This document shows, one piece after another, positions 1-11,769 of a DNA stretch of 64,000 bases (its first letter is position 1; each line of letters starts with the position of its first letter). Where the stretch lies: contig OZ025207.1 of assembly GCA_964019055.1 (NCBI GenBank), forward strand, positions 21,582,617 through 21,646,616. The letters are read 5' to 3'. The notes beneath the pieces were generated by a model, which saw nothing but the letters and a program-made list of their open reading frames with translations, was not told where the DNA came from and did no database searches. The DNA comes from Anthopleura xanthogrammica. Its lineage: Eukaryota; Cnidaria; Anthozoa; Actiniaria; Actiniidae. The translations under genes were made by a program, and so were the position numbers.

Positions 1-61
1 TCGGGATGCACGCGGATAGTTGGGAGAGCACTCAGCTAGCTAGAGATGCTCTCGACTGCGT

Positions 62-115
<54 letters not shown>

Positions 116-117
116 GA
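1..117. repeat. Nested foldback repeat
   Basis: Bases 1-30 and 88-117 are perfect reverse complements. Inside them a second pair (about 42-51 and 65-74) is also inverted, so the segment can form a two-tier hairpin. No ORF lies within it. It resembles a short foldback element; because it starts at the window edge the true left end and any target duplication cannot be seen. Confidence 0.7.
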
Positions 118-464
118 ATTGGATGGACGCACGCTAGACATTGTCCATTCCTTAAAAGTTCTACATATTGCTTGTGTGATTGGATTCATGGGGTGAAATG
201 ATATATAATTTCCACGTGCTCGAATGAGATGAATCTTTTTGCTAATGGAAACATATTATTCAACTTTGGATGATTTGTTCCCTGCGTAGATCCTTCGTGT
301 GCCAATACGACCAAAAAGAATATTAAGAAGCTAGCTTCAATTAATTAAAAATTTTGCATGCAGGATTGTTTTAGGTTTATAGAAGTATGACCATATTACT
401 GAAGCCCTGAAATCTTTAAATTCGCTCAGCGTGAAAGATAAACAGCTCTTAAATGATTTAGTAA
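118..464. other. Stretch with no recognised feature
   Basis: AT-rich sequence without a convincing ORF, RNA motif or repeat structure. I see nothing to annotate here. Confidence 0.5.
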
Positions 465-657
465 GTACTGTTTAATATACGAGCAGGAGTGTTTTATTGG
501 GTTTAAAACACGAGGCGAAGCCGAGTGGTTTTAGACCCAGTAAAACACGATCTGCGAGTTTATTGAACAGCTTAAAAAACCTCTAGCTGTATGTTCACAT
601 GTTCTACTGATTTTTTTACGAATGAACCAAGTTTGGCAGAGAAAATCCTAGTTAAAG
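465..657. repeat. Dispersed repeat family R1, copy 1
   Basis: The block contains GAGCAGGAGTGTTTTAT near 483, a short imperfect palindrome of the GTGTTTTA/TAAAACAC type, and AACCAAGTTTGGCAGAG near 627. The same ordered motifs recur at 32265-32440, showing a dispersed repeat with two copies here. No coding capacity is visible. It is probably a non-autonomous DNA element, but I see no clear target duplication. Confidence 0.65.
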
Positions 658-665
658 TTTATGGA

Positions 666-710
<45 letters not shown>

Positions 711-711
711 T
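666..711. repeat. (TAA)n microsatellite
   Basis: About 15 uninterrupted ATA/TAA trinucleotide units next to the end of the dispersed repeat. Confidence 0.95.
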
Positions 712-1345
712 TATCAAAGTTCTTTAGCGCCTTAATTTAAGATATTCTAAAGCGCTTAACAATCTAAAAATATATGTATGATGTAAAATCTATGCATAGG
801 CTAACAGAAAATATATAACTATCTATAATTAAATAAATAACATTACCTAAAATATAATAAAAGTATATAAACACGTTGGGCTCGCGGGCGCACGAAATCA
901 CCGGTTTTAAATCGAGGCAACTTTCTAACGTCAATTAGCATTGTTTTGTTTCCATAGTAGCAGAGAGAAAATTTGCACGAGAGGTCAATTCGCTTCAGCG
1001 AATGCCCGTCGACAAAGCTGATTTTTTCATCTCAAATTGCATCCGATGTTGGAAAATTAATCCGATTTGAAACCATTACTTATTTCTCTCTAAATAAACC
1101 ACAAGAAGATTGTCAAAATCCAATAAAGTTATTCGTTATTCGGCTTGTTTTTGTTATACACTTGAACATCGTTAGACAAATGTTGTGAAGCTTTTGCAAG
1201 CGCGAAATTCTTTTAGACCAAACTTGTCGCCTGCTATCTAACAAAATGAACAATAAATCAAAAATCCGAAAAGAACAATTTCTTCTTTTCTTATTAAAGT
1301 ACTTTTCAACAAAATATAAATAGCTCAGTCGTCTGCGATCTAAAG
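712..1345. other. Stretch with no recognised feature
   Basis: AT-rich spacer. A 71-codon plus-strand ORF at 973-1188 has no recognisable domain and ordinary chance length, so I do not call it a gene. Confidence 0.5.
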
Positions 1346-1676
1346 CACAGGGAGCCCAATTTAGATAAAAGTAAAAGGTGAAAATAAAATCGGAAAAAAA
1401 TCGCGTTTAATTAATTTCTTAAATTCCAGGTCAAGATAATGTTTAATTTAAATTATATTGACATAAATCCACACGTAGGATACCATAGGGAAATTACATT
1501 GGAAAACAAAGACGCGCGCGAAAAAAAAATGTTCTGGTGCATTTTTTACGGATATTTTTGCTCGTTCGTATTATAGAGGACATTATCTTGACCTGGAATT
1601 TAAGAAATTAATTAAACGCGATTTTTTTCCGATTTTATTTTCACCTTTTACTTTTATCTAAATTGGGCTCCCTGTG
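1346..1676. mobile_element. Foldback element, TIR about 96 bp
   Basis: The left arm (1346-1441, starting CACAGGGAGCCC) and right arm (1581-1676, ending GGGCTCCCTGTG) are near-perfect reverse complements around a 139-bp centre. There is no ORF, so it is a non-autonomous MITE-like element. The CAGGG terminus resembles hAT ends, but I could not find matching 8-bp target duplications, so the superfamily is open. Confidence 0.8.
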
Positions 1677-2573
1677 ACCAGACATCGCGCGAGATTATAG
1701 ACTGGAATTCTATGACTGACGGGATTACGAGCACTTCACGGAAACGATCTATCGTTTATCCGTGCGTGTTGTCAAAGGTCGATAATTTTTCAGCTGAGTA
1801 CCGAATAGATATCGATCTACAACTTGGCCAAACAAGAACACTGGAGGAAGCCATCTTGTTTCAAGACTTGTAGATGAAGAAGAGGGATTCGCACGCGTGA
1901 ATGGCTTTGATGAATGGACTAGAACTTGCCAGACTGAACGGAAATGAATAAGTACACCTTTTTATTTTATTTGAAGGGTTATTGAAATTCTGTTAAGAAC
2001 AAATTCTTGATTTTGGTTGTTATTAAACGAGGCATTAGTCTCAACCATGTTAGTTTTGTATTTTTTGAGTTATTAAAATTTTTGAAAGCAGTCCTCAACG
2101 AGAGAGTGCAGCAAACGACGGCGATACACGGGTCTCCTGTTCGAACTTGGAGCGTCTTTTCAATCGTTCTCCTTCTCGCTTTGCTTAATCTGCTCTCTGT
2201 TCTAAAAAAAATCATTTTATAAGTATAAAAAGTCACTACCACTTGTACCCCATTCACACCAAAACCTGTTTAGTTAAACTGAGTTTTTATTAAACAAATT
2301 GTTTAGAGACTAGAAAGCTTCAATATAATTATTTTATCTCTAATCTGTTCAGTACAATATGAAGGATAGTTTATATGTATTATTTCATCAAAGAGTGAAC
2401 AATGTTTGTAAATAATTTTCTAAACATGTTTAGTTAAACTACTTTAAAACATGTTTAAGCTATAGGGTGAATAGGGTATTGTTCTTTTTAACTTAAAAGC
2501 TGTCATTTTTTCCTCTATCATAATACTCTAGATACTGAACTGAAGTGTAGATTTAGACAGGAAGCCTAGAGAC
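1677..2573. other. Spacer upstream of the split gene
   Basis: No supported gene. The overlapping 92- and 71-codon ORFs near 1979-2257 are on opposite strands in low-complexity sequence and look like chance. A weak inverted pair (around CCATTCAC near 2250 and GTGAATAGGG near 2466) may mark a small element but is not convincing. Confidence 0.4.
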
Positions 2574-4386
2574 ATGGGGAGAAAGAAAAGGAATAACAGG
2601 TTCAAGGTTTATGAGTACAGGAAGGATGTAGCCAGATCATCAGATAAGCTGGAAAAGCTGAAAAGACTCATTAGAGCAAAGGATTAAAGGGCCCGGCGTC
2701 TCGACAATAAGGTATTAACTGAGTGTGAGGGTATTGCAGTAAGTTATGTACTAATAACCCTCCTCCCCCACTTATGGCCCAAACTTGTAGTGCATGGGCC
2801 ATAAAACAGTGGGAAAATTGGAATAGCTTATAATAGATTATTAAGCCATTATAAGCTATTCAAAGTTTTCCACTGCTTTATAGCTTTTTTTTTATATCAT
2901 ATATTTTAAAATAATATAAAATCATTATATTAGGATCTTTTTGGATGCCAAGTTTTCCGCTAACAATAATTTTTTTATCCCCTTTTGCTGTAAATGCCAT
3001 CCTGCTAGGCTAGTATCTTAAGTCATATGAGTTATATTAAGGGCTAACATTAATATTGTTCATGGATATTTTTTTTATTGCTTATGTTTTCCTAGGTATT
3101 TCATATTATTTATTATGCTGCCTTGTGTTTTCTATTTTTAAACAGATATGTAAGTTGCAAGACTTGCATAATAGTAAGCAGCATCAGAAAAGATCAACAG
3201 CTATAGTAAAATATATTTCATTAAGAAAGGAGAATACCAGGCAGCAAAATCCTAGCTTGTCCAAGTTAGATAATTCAGGCAAGCTAGATTTAGAACAACA
3301 GCGGGCATCAGAGAGAATGTCTGAGACAATTGAGTGTCTGTCTACAATACATGGGGCCACTAAACAGAATTTGAAACCAGCACTGGATGGTGCTTGGTCT
3401 GCCCTTGTGAATAATACATCAGATAAAGAGTTAGCTAGTTATATAGAAAACACCCCAAAAGTAATGACAAAATCAGTTCCTACTATAATGAAAAAAAAAG
3501 TGAAAGAATTCGAGGAAAGTGATGCAAATGCTGCCCGTAGCCTAAAATTACTGTATAGTGGGGGCTTGATTAGTAAGTCAAAATACAAGGAACAGAGGAG
3601 TGACTCTGTTTTGACCAGCAATGTAGCCAATACTAGCCGCTCTAAGAAAAGTACCATAGAACTTATGGGTGGGGTACCAATTCCAAAGGCCCTGCCTTAT
3701 GATAAGCTTATGCATTATATCAATCAGTTGGACATTGGCGAGCTACATGATCTGGCTATTTTTTGTACAGATCTCAATGAAGATGACAGGGCTAATGGGA
3801 AATTTAGAGATCTTGAGGATTTATTATTGAGATTGGCTAAAATGTATCTCACAGTTAATGGCAGATTTTATACTGCAGATACCCCTTTACTGACATGGTT
3901 TGGCCAGGGTGTTGGCACCTTTAAGGTGGCCATAGGGGCAGACGGTGCTCCTTTTGGCAAAGAATCTGGAGCTACAGCCTGGCTAATCAGTTTTTTGAAT
4001 GTTGGGAAACGGGTGGCCTGTCCATCAGATAATTTTTTACTTTGTGGATCAAATTGCAAAGAAGATCATGAGGTAATGATTCGATATGCAAAATACCTAA
4101 TGACTCAGATAGGGGAAATTGAGAACAAGGAATATGTAGTTGAAGGCCAAAAAGTTTCCTTTACATTTGAGCTTGTACCAGGAGACATGAAATGGGTTGC
4201 ATCTTTTGGGGGAGGATTAAATAATGCTGCTCATTATTTTTCAACTTTTGCAAATGTATGTGAATCGGATAAAGAAAAAATGGGGGGAACTATTGGAACT
4301 GGCCCTGAGGACACTTGGAGGCCATGGACTTATGAAGAGAGAGTTAGGGTGGCAAAGAAAGTAGAAAAGTTGACTAATGATCTTAA
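2574..4386 (+). pseudogene. 5' part of a split transposon-like gene
   Basis: I read two exons. Exon 1 (2574-2738) starts with a basic MGRKKRNN segment and carries an in-frame TAA at 2685-2687. A GTAAGT donor follows at 2739. The acceptor TTTTTAAACAG ends at 3145, and exon 2 (3146-4386) keeps phase 0. The open frame upstream of 3146 is therefore probably intron. Exon 2 encodes conserved-looking blocks IGADGAPFGK, SDNFLLCGSNC and VPGDMKWVASF; the Asp residues could be part of a DDE-type active site, but that is inference. The frame runs straight into a transposon at TTAA (4383-4386) and ends in a false stop inside it at 4402. The rest of the gene resumes at 11774 in the same frame. I do not recognise a named superfamily; it reads like a multicopy transposon-derived protein rather than a host gene. 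Confidence 0.7.
2800..2883. repeat. Intronic inverted repeat
   Basis: Arms of about 35 bp (AACAGTGGGAAAA... and ...TTTTCCACTGCTTTA) pair imperfectly around a short AT-rich loop containing AATAGCTTATAAT and its reverse complement. It lies inside the predicted intron 2739-3145 of the split gene and may be a tiny foldback insertion or an RNA hairpin. Confidence 0.55.
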
Positions 4387-5812
4387 GAGCGACTGTCTGT
4401 AAAAATCGAGAATCGTTCGACAGTTGTAAAAAATTCGATTTCTTTATACTTTGCCCAAAAGACCCTTAGGGTAAACTATTTTCGAAAAAAACATTTTAAG
4501 GTTTGGCCGATTTTTATTTTTGGCGAAATCGAGAAAAGTTGAAATTCCCGTGCGAGCGTGTCTGGCGGCCTTCGAAATGCGTGAAAAATAGTGCATCTTT
4601 GATAACCGCTCACGACCGATTGAAACCCCGTTCGAAATTGAAAAACTCACAACTGATTTATCTATTATTAAGCTATCAACAGATTTAATTTGAGCTATAC
4701 AGACATTTTTATTTTTTTTATTTTCTTACTATGGTAAGGGCACTTTGGGGCTGCTAGAGAAAACATCGAATTACGGGCAAATTCAATGCATTCATTCTCC
4801 AATGCGCTATATAATATTATGAAAAAAATTATTTTTCCTTAAAGCTCAACTATCATAGTAAGTCACCACAAAATATCTAACTTGGCCCGCAAAAAGCCTG
4901 ACTTCTAGAGGAAGACTTCTAAGCACTACTTTGACCTGTTGTAACGCAATCTAACACTTGAGCGTTACCAAGATCATAGGCCTAAACTGCTCCTAAAATA
5001 CATTCTATGCCTCTAAATGACTATTTTTCAATTTTTGGTCGTTATTCGACAGCAGAATTTTAAATTTTGTAAACATTGAGATGATAATATTCAAGAATAT
5101 ATGTACTGAACTGTAACAATGACTTCCGGTTACATTCCCGCAGTAACACAACAACAACACGGGCAGCAACAACAAAGGCCTGATGTGATAATCTTGCAAA
5201 AATTAATAATTTGAGAGTGATAATACTGAACAAAACGGAATAAAGCAATAAATTCAACTCTGCATATATGTAATTTTGAATAAATGAGCGAATATAAGCG
5301 TTATTAAAGGCAATGATACTTGAGGACCGTTCTGACAGGCTAACGCATGTCGGTTGTACAAACATCATTAATGCCGCTACTGGCTAACGATTGTAACGCT
5401 GTTTTACAAAATCCAGTTTAATTACATAAGCTCAAACTTTGAGATAATGATTATATAAAAAGTAATGCTGTGTTCATTGATGGAAAAAGCTTAAATTCAA
5501 TGCGTTATTTTCAAATAAATTAATTACCTACATCAGTTTATACCAGCAGGCAGTCCAACTACAGGCCACTACATATCTACTTGACGTTGGCTGCTCTAAT
5601 GTCCGTCCGATTTGTAGATGTTCTGATTTGGTCAACCAATCCTTGAATTTGATTTGAATTTGAATTGAGATGTCTTGATTTGGTCAGCCATTCCTCTGAA
5701 TAATATTCTTGTGACATAGTCAGTAACGTAAACAACCTTAGCGAATAAGACCGACAGTAATCGAAGACTGGCGGCTAACGGCTAACAAGAATAACAAATG
5801 AAACCCGTGGGG
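4387..5812 (+). repeat. Left long terminal inverted repeat
   Basis: This arm is the reverse complement of 10344-11769 with very few differences, for example TTTTAAGG against TTTAAAGG near 4497. Mirror-image ORFs of 102, 64 and 61 codons occur in both arms only because the arms are copies; I see no sign that they are genes. At 1.43 kb the repeat is long for a cut-and-paste transposon and probably includes regulatory sequence. Confidence 0.9.
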
Positions 5813-5847
5813 ATGGGGGTGGGATGGGGTATGGGGAGAGTTTATAC

Positions 5848-8800
5848 TTATGAAGTAGAACACTGACAGGCGGCAACCATTTCTTTCAAGAGGACAATGT
5901 ACGGCGCTTTTTTGCGGCTGTCCTTTGAATCTGCAAGGTGCAAATCAAAGTTGCTGCAAAGTGACTTGAGAACAGGCAGCTTCAATTTATTTAAGGAATC
6001 GTTTTTCACCATTGCGCATACGTCGTACTGCTCATAGGCAATGGGATGCTCAATTTGAAAAGATGAAAGTATGGCTTGTTGGGCATTGCTGAAATTGGTC
6101 TCCTCTTGGGCAGCAAGAATATCAGCATCTGACGCACTCTTTTGCTTCGCTGCTTGTCTGGAGAAAAATGACTTAATTTGCTGTGCGGTCAAGAATTCCG
6201 ATATAACAAACTTCCTCTTTCCGTCTGGTCCCACACATCTCCTCATTTCTTTTGCAACAGCGTCTGCGCTGAGTTTACGTCCAGAAGACAGGCCAACGTT
6301 GAACTTTGACAGAAGATAAGACGTTTGCCTATCGTTAAATCGATATGACTTTGTTGCTTTCTTCAGGGACCATCCTTCAAGTACAGGGCGGGTTGCATCC
6401 TTCTTATCGGATGACGTGGACTTAAGTGTTGGAATGACTCCAACTCCTTCCTCTAAGAGTAATGCATACTTCATCTTCGCAAGGTCCAACAAAGACCGCC
6501 TTTCTACCACTTTCTCGCATTTCTCAAAAGATAGGTGACGTTCCAGATTAGAGTACCTGTTATGAAGGAATAATTATACATGATAAGTTAACGCGGGTAA
6601 ATAGAATAAACAATGTAGCAATTCCTCAAGTAACAAACCTTTGAAAAACCTTAACGCAGCCATCCTGTGGACACGAATACACATTGCTTTCTTCTTCTTC
6701 TTCTTCTTCCCCTTCTTCTTCCCCTTCTTCTTTCCCTTCTTCCTCTTCTTCTTCTTCCTCTTCTTCTTCTCTTTCTTCCTCTTCTTCTTTTTCTTTTGCT
6801 GCTGCTGCTGCTGCTTCTTCTTCTTCTTGTGGCTCAGACGTACTTTTTTCAATCGTTTTAGCCTTAGTCTGCTTAGTCTTCACAGCCATAGATCTAAAGT
6901 CTCCTGGAGAGAATTGCGTGTCAAGCCACTTGTAATTGTAATCTGTAAATAATAAAAAATGAAAAAAAATCACACACATTTCAGGGGCGTATCCAGGATT
7001 TTGCCTTGGGGGGGGCAAAACTCGCATTTTGCTATACGTGTAAATCTAAACTTCTTTATCACCTGTTATCAATTGTTCCATTACTACTTTGCCACTACCA
7101 ATGCCATAAGCTCTCCAAGCGGAAAGCTTTTTGTCAATGAACTTGTAATTGTTCAAAGTACTAATTCCTGGAATTTTGTCTCCCACGAGGTTGGACTCGT
7201 CTAGTCTATCAACTGCAGTAACTCTTACTCCAGCAATTCCACCGTGTGACAATAGCGCGTCTTTCATCTGCTGAGTTGTTGTAACATCATGCCCCTCATT
7301 AATATATAATCGCATGTGGGACTTGGCAGTCGCAGCCAACCTGTCAGCAGCTCCCTTTCCACCTTGTGGGTCGCTGAAATCGATGCCTTCTATTTTGATG
7401 CCGGTATTTTTCTCAATGGTAGGACGGGAGAGGATTGTGGTGGCAGAGTGGTAACACCCTGCATTATCTTGGCGGAAATAGGCTTTGACGATCTCGGGGT
7501 GCTCGTTCTTCAAGGTTTGAAGCACGTGCTGCATTATCAACACAACAGCAGGGCTGTCTTGACTGCAAGATTGAATGAGATGGATGAATGCTTCCCATTG
7601 TAGCTCACCGTGCTCTCGACGATAGACGACAGATATGTGCCACGAAATCCCCCTCTTACCGAACCAATCACTTTGTGATTCTCGGTACATATGAGGGATA
7701 AACTTCATGGCCCAATCATTAATGATGAGCACGGTGCTGTTACTGATGGTGCCTAAGATGTCATGTCGTGCTTGGTCTTGACGCACTGATCTTAGCTGGT
7801 GGCACTTCCATGACTGTATGGCTCGTTTGGCTGTACCATGGATATACAATGCTTCGTCGAAATCGTCGTTGCTTGGAAAAGAAACTTCTCTGATGAGTCG
7901 TTCTATTTCGTTGATAGCAATATCCAGAGCTTCACAATGCTCACATCTCTTGTCATGCTTATGTTTGCATTGTTTTCGCAGGGTTTTGTCTGAAGGGTCG
8001 CTTGTAGCATATACGCTGCAGTGGTCGGCGATCTGCGATTCCTCACTGACATGTACCTACGATATTTAAAAAAATACTTTCAATAATATTTTTGATGAGT
8101 CTGATATTTCGTCGTAGATTTTTAAGAACTACCAAATGACAGAAAGCAATTACTTACCTTGTAATCCCCCTTAAGGTATAACTTTCCTGCTTTCAAAGCT
8201 TCTCTCAATTTTGCTACTTTCCCCTCATCACAACCAAGGGAGGAAATCGTCTCTAAAAGATCAAGAAGGTCATCAAATGCTCTACCACCATCTGCGGCAA
8301 AATTATCGAGTCCTTGTAATGACTTTCGTACAGAGGCGCTGCATTCATGAAGAATTCGTAGCAAAGTTCGGTCACTTAGAGGTACAAAGCTGTTTTCTTT
8401 ACAATACAGCTTATACTGGTTAACAATCCTTTGCGGCACCATGGTTCTGATGACATTGGGTACTGGAATAATTTCGCCAGAGGACAACATTAATTTGTTT
8501 TCTCCAAATGGGAGGTCCTGCACCAGGTGTGGACTTGTTATAAAACAAAGAAAATGATCTAACTGTTGTTTGTTTATGCGTAATCGCGGTGCGTCCTTTT
8601 TTGGTACTGGTGCTGCTCTGCCATACTGCTGTCGATGTAAATTTGCACTGGTGTAGCGGTATTGTGTCAATCCGGGAATATACTCTAATACTTCTTGAAA
8701 GCTTGCGACACCTGCCATTATGGACAAAACCTGTCTCCGGGTATCCCAACTGGTGGCGTTTTTATAGGATTCAGCTAAAGCTTCCAAGTAGCTGTTAGTG

Positions 8801-10005
8801 CTGGCAGGCGAACATGTGGAAGTCGTTCCTAATAAACTGTGTATCTTTGAGGACTTTCCAAGTTCCTCCCACAAATGGATGGCAGCTCCAGGGTAAACAA
8901 CACGGAGAACAGACGACACTATTTCTGCAGATCGTTCAACATAACATTCTCTTGTTCTCTCACTTGCTTGATCCCATTGAAGCCAAGGTCTCTCAATTGG
9001 TTGTAACCTGCACTCCTCGAGAAAGGCGTTCAGTCTAAATCTTTGGCCAAGCTCATTATGTCTTCTAGATGGGATATTTTCTGAAGATGTTGTGCTTGCT
9101 GTTTCAGATGGCGATAGAAAATAGCTTTCATCTTCCAGTTTAAGCTTCTTCTCTATTTCCTTCGCTAGTTCATCGGATGAAGACGTTCTTTCACTCCCCT
9201 GAGACTAGAAAACATCATAAAATGTTACAATTGTAAGTTGAAATATCATTATTTAAATTACACATGTAATACGACAATATGCACGCACCTGATGCACGCT
9301 TTCCTCTCCACTACTTTCTTGGTTATGAAGGCCCTCAGTTGCGTCATCGACATGGGATGTTCTTTCGTGATTGGTTGTGACAACAACAAAATCCTTCATT
9401 TTATCGGCCAATTGCTCTTTGCATCTTTTACAGATTTCTGTTCATGATAATAAGAATAATACATAAACGACCCGACTTTGTTAAATATTGAAAATAGACG
9501 GGATTTCAGCCGTTGTTCTACTGCCCCCAATGCATTATGGCTTTCATAGCAATTCCGATAATATAGATAAAGAAATATTTATAACTTACGTGTTCCTACT
9601 GGAATCAATGTTTTCGCTGCAAACAAGATGTACTGAGACTCCTTGCTGTTAACACTACGATCGCCTTTTGCAGACGAGGACTTGTGAGCAGCTACCTCAC
9701 TAGGCATGGGACACCTCACTTTCCCGCATTTCCAAAGCGCACCACATGTATCCCGGTGGCGTGAACAAATAGTCAAAGACTGGTGCGAAACTTGCGATTG
9801 AAAAACCCCTTCAATTGAAATTAAGCATGATCCAGGGTTAACTTTGGCATTGGGCATCACCCACTAATTTACAGGACTTGAGGTGCTGCGATACGTCTTT
9901 CTTACACTCACTCAAAGCAATACACTGAATGTTGTCAGGATTTCTCCAGCTTGCTCCACAAGGTGTAGGATTTTCAAGCAAGAGCGAAAAGCCGCACGAA
10001 GCCAT
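5848..10005 (-). CDS. Six-exon transposon protein with C2HC zinc finger
   Basis: Predicted minus-strand exons: 10005-9600, 9437-9289, 9204-8158, 8056-7063, 6942-6639 and 6556-5848. Every junction from the first donor onward has AG/GT borders and compatible phase (1,0,0,1,2), giving about 1,200 codons. Exon 1 is Cys/His-rich (SLTICSRHRDTCGALWKCG), and its junction with exon 2 creates a CKRC pair. Exon 4 carries VLIINDWAMKF, RQDNAGCYH and DFSDPQGGKGAADR, whose spaced acidic residues could be a DDE-like catalytic core (inference). Exon 5 has an Ala run and an acidic Glu tract, then CPQDGC; across the next intron this continues as a C2HC finger ending HLSFEKC. The ATG at 10005 (MASCGF) is one base out of frame with the rest near 9840-9860, so there is a small indel or a missed intron. 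It is likely the transposase of the surrounding element. Confidence 0.7.
6687..6836. repeat. GAA/CAG low-complexity tract in an exon
   Basis: On the minus strand this is a run of CAG-type units (about 6798-6815) followed by GAA/GAG units. It encodes an Ala run and a Glu-rich segment inside exon 5 of the transposon gene. Lysine- or leucine-rich ORFs called in other frames here are artefacts of the repeat. Confidence 0.9.
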
Positions 10006-10343
10006 CTCAACACAGCAACTCTAGCATCGTACTAGCATGGATTAGGCAATAACCAAATTCTATTGTCGTTGCATTGGTAACTAAGTTCTATATTTGGCAA
10101 TATTCGTAAGGTGGAGCCGTCAAACTTGACATGATCATTGTCTAAATGTTATTTCTAACGCAACAAACGCGGCCGCTTGTAGTTCACACGTGAGATAAGC
10201 ATATTGAAATATACTTACAACCAAAGTAAATATATGTATCGTAACAAGCAACTGGCGTTCTTGTAATAAAGTGTTCTTTGGAAAATAATTCTTCACTATG
10301 CGTAACTCTTTTAATTTACATTACTTTGGGCACGCTCCCTCAC

Positions 10344-11769
10344 CCCCACGGGTTTCATTTGTTATTCTTGTTAGCCGTTAGCCGCCAGTCTTCGATTACT
10401 GTCGGTCTTATTCGCTAAGGTTGTTTACGTTACTGACTATGTCACAAGAATATTATTCAGAGGAATGGCTGACCAAATCAAGACATCTCAATTCAAATTC
10501 AAATCAAATTCAAGGATTGGTTGACCAAATCAGAACATCTACAAATCGGACGGACATTAGAGCAGCCAACGTCAAGTAGATATGTAGTGGCCTGTAGTTG
10601 GACTGCCTGCTGGTATAAACTGATGTAGGTAATTAATTTATTTGAAAATAACGCATTGAATTTAAGCTTTTTCCATCAATGAACACAGCATTACTTTTTA
10701 TATAATCATTATCTCAAAGTTTGAGCTTATGTAATTAAACTGGATTTTGTAAAACAGCGTTACAATCGTTAGCCAGTAGCGGCATTAATGATGTTTGTAC
10801 AACCGACATGCGTTAGCCTGTCAGAACGGTCCTCAAGTATCATTGCCTTTAATAACGCTTATATTCGCTCATTTATTCAAAATTACATATATGCAGAGTT
10901 GAATTTATTGCTTTATTCCGTTTTGTTCAGTATTATCACTCTCAAATTATTAATTTTTGCAAGATTATCACATCAGGCCTTTGTTGTTGCTGCCCGTGTT
11001 GTTGTTGTGTTACTGCGGGAATGTAACCGGAAGTCATTGTTACAGTTCAGTACATATATTCTTGAATATTATCATCTCAATGTTTACAAAATTTAAAATT
11101 CTGCTGTCGAATAACGACCAAAAATTGAAAAATAGTCATTTAGAGGCATAGAATGTATTTTAGGAGCAGTTTAGGCCTATGATCTTGGTAACGCTCAAGT
11201 GTTAGATTGCGTTACAACAGGTCAAAGTAGTGCTTAGAAGTCTTCCTCTAGAAGTCAGGCTTTTTGCGGGCCAAGTTAGATATTTTGTGGTGACTTACTA
11301 TGATAGTTGAGCTTTAAGGAAAAATAATTTTTTTCATAATATTATATAGCGCATTGGAGAATGAATGCATTGAATTTGCCCGTAATTCGATGTTTTCTCT
11401 AGCAGCCCCAAAGTGCCCTTACCATAGTAAGAAAATAAAAAAAATAAAAATGTCTGTATAGCTCAAATTAAGTCTGTTGATAGCTTAATAATAGATAAAT
11501 CAGTTGTGAGTTTTTCAATTTCGAACGGGGTTTCAATCGGTCGTGAGCGGTTATCAAAGATGCACTATTTTTCACGCATTTCGAAGGCCGCCAGACACGC
11601 TCGCACGGGAATTTCAACTTTTCTCGATTTCGCCAAAAATAAAAATCGGCCAAACCTTTAAATGTTTTTTTCGAAAATAGTTTACCCTAAGGGTCTTTTG
11701 GGCAAAGTATAAAGAAATCGAATTTTTTACAACTGTCGAACAATTCTCGATTTTTACAGACAGTCGCTC
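10344..11769 (-). repeat. Right long terminal inverted repeat
   Basis: Reverse-complement partner of 4387-5812. It ends ACAGACAGTCGCTC directly before the second TTAA (11770-11773). Confidence 0.9.

Larger units (their letters stand above)
4387..11769 (-). mobile_element. 7.4-kb TTAA-target DNA transposon
   Basis: The element is bounded by TTAA at 4383-4386 and 11770-11773. Its ends are perfect inverted copies (GAGCGACTGTCTGT and ACAGACAGTCGCTC), and the inverted arms extend about 1.43 kb. Between them is one multi-exon gene on the minus strand. TTAA target duplications are known for piggyBac and Kolobok elements. The GAG terminus does not fit the CCY start typical of piggyBac, so a Kolobok-like or unclassified element is more likely. 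The arms differ at only a few positions, suggesting a fairly recent insertion. It interrupts another element's coding sequence; joining 4386 to 11774 restores that frame exactly. Confidence 0.88.

Noticed and set aside
973..1188. 71-codon plus-strand ORF
   Set aside because: Chance length in AT-rich sequence, no recognisable motif and no gene context.
3056..3145. Hydrophobic N-terminus (MFMDIFFIAYVF) of the ORF starting at 3056
   Set aside because: The acceptor TTTTTAAACAG at 3145 and an in-phase upstream exon with a GTAAGT donor make this intron sequence.
5005..5368. ORFs of 102 and 64 codons also present at 10788-11151
   Set aside because: Both lie in the terminal inverted repeats of one transposon and are duplicated with them; no domain or splice support.
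6574..6952. Lysine-, leucine- and serine-rich ORFs
   Set aside because: Alternative frames of the GAA/CAG tract inside a real exon on the minus strand.
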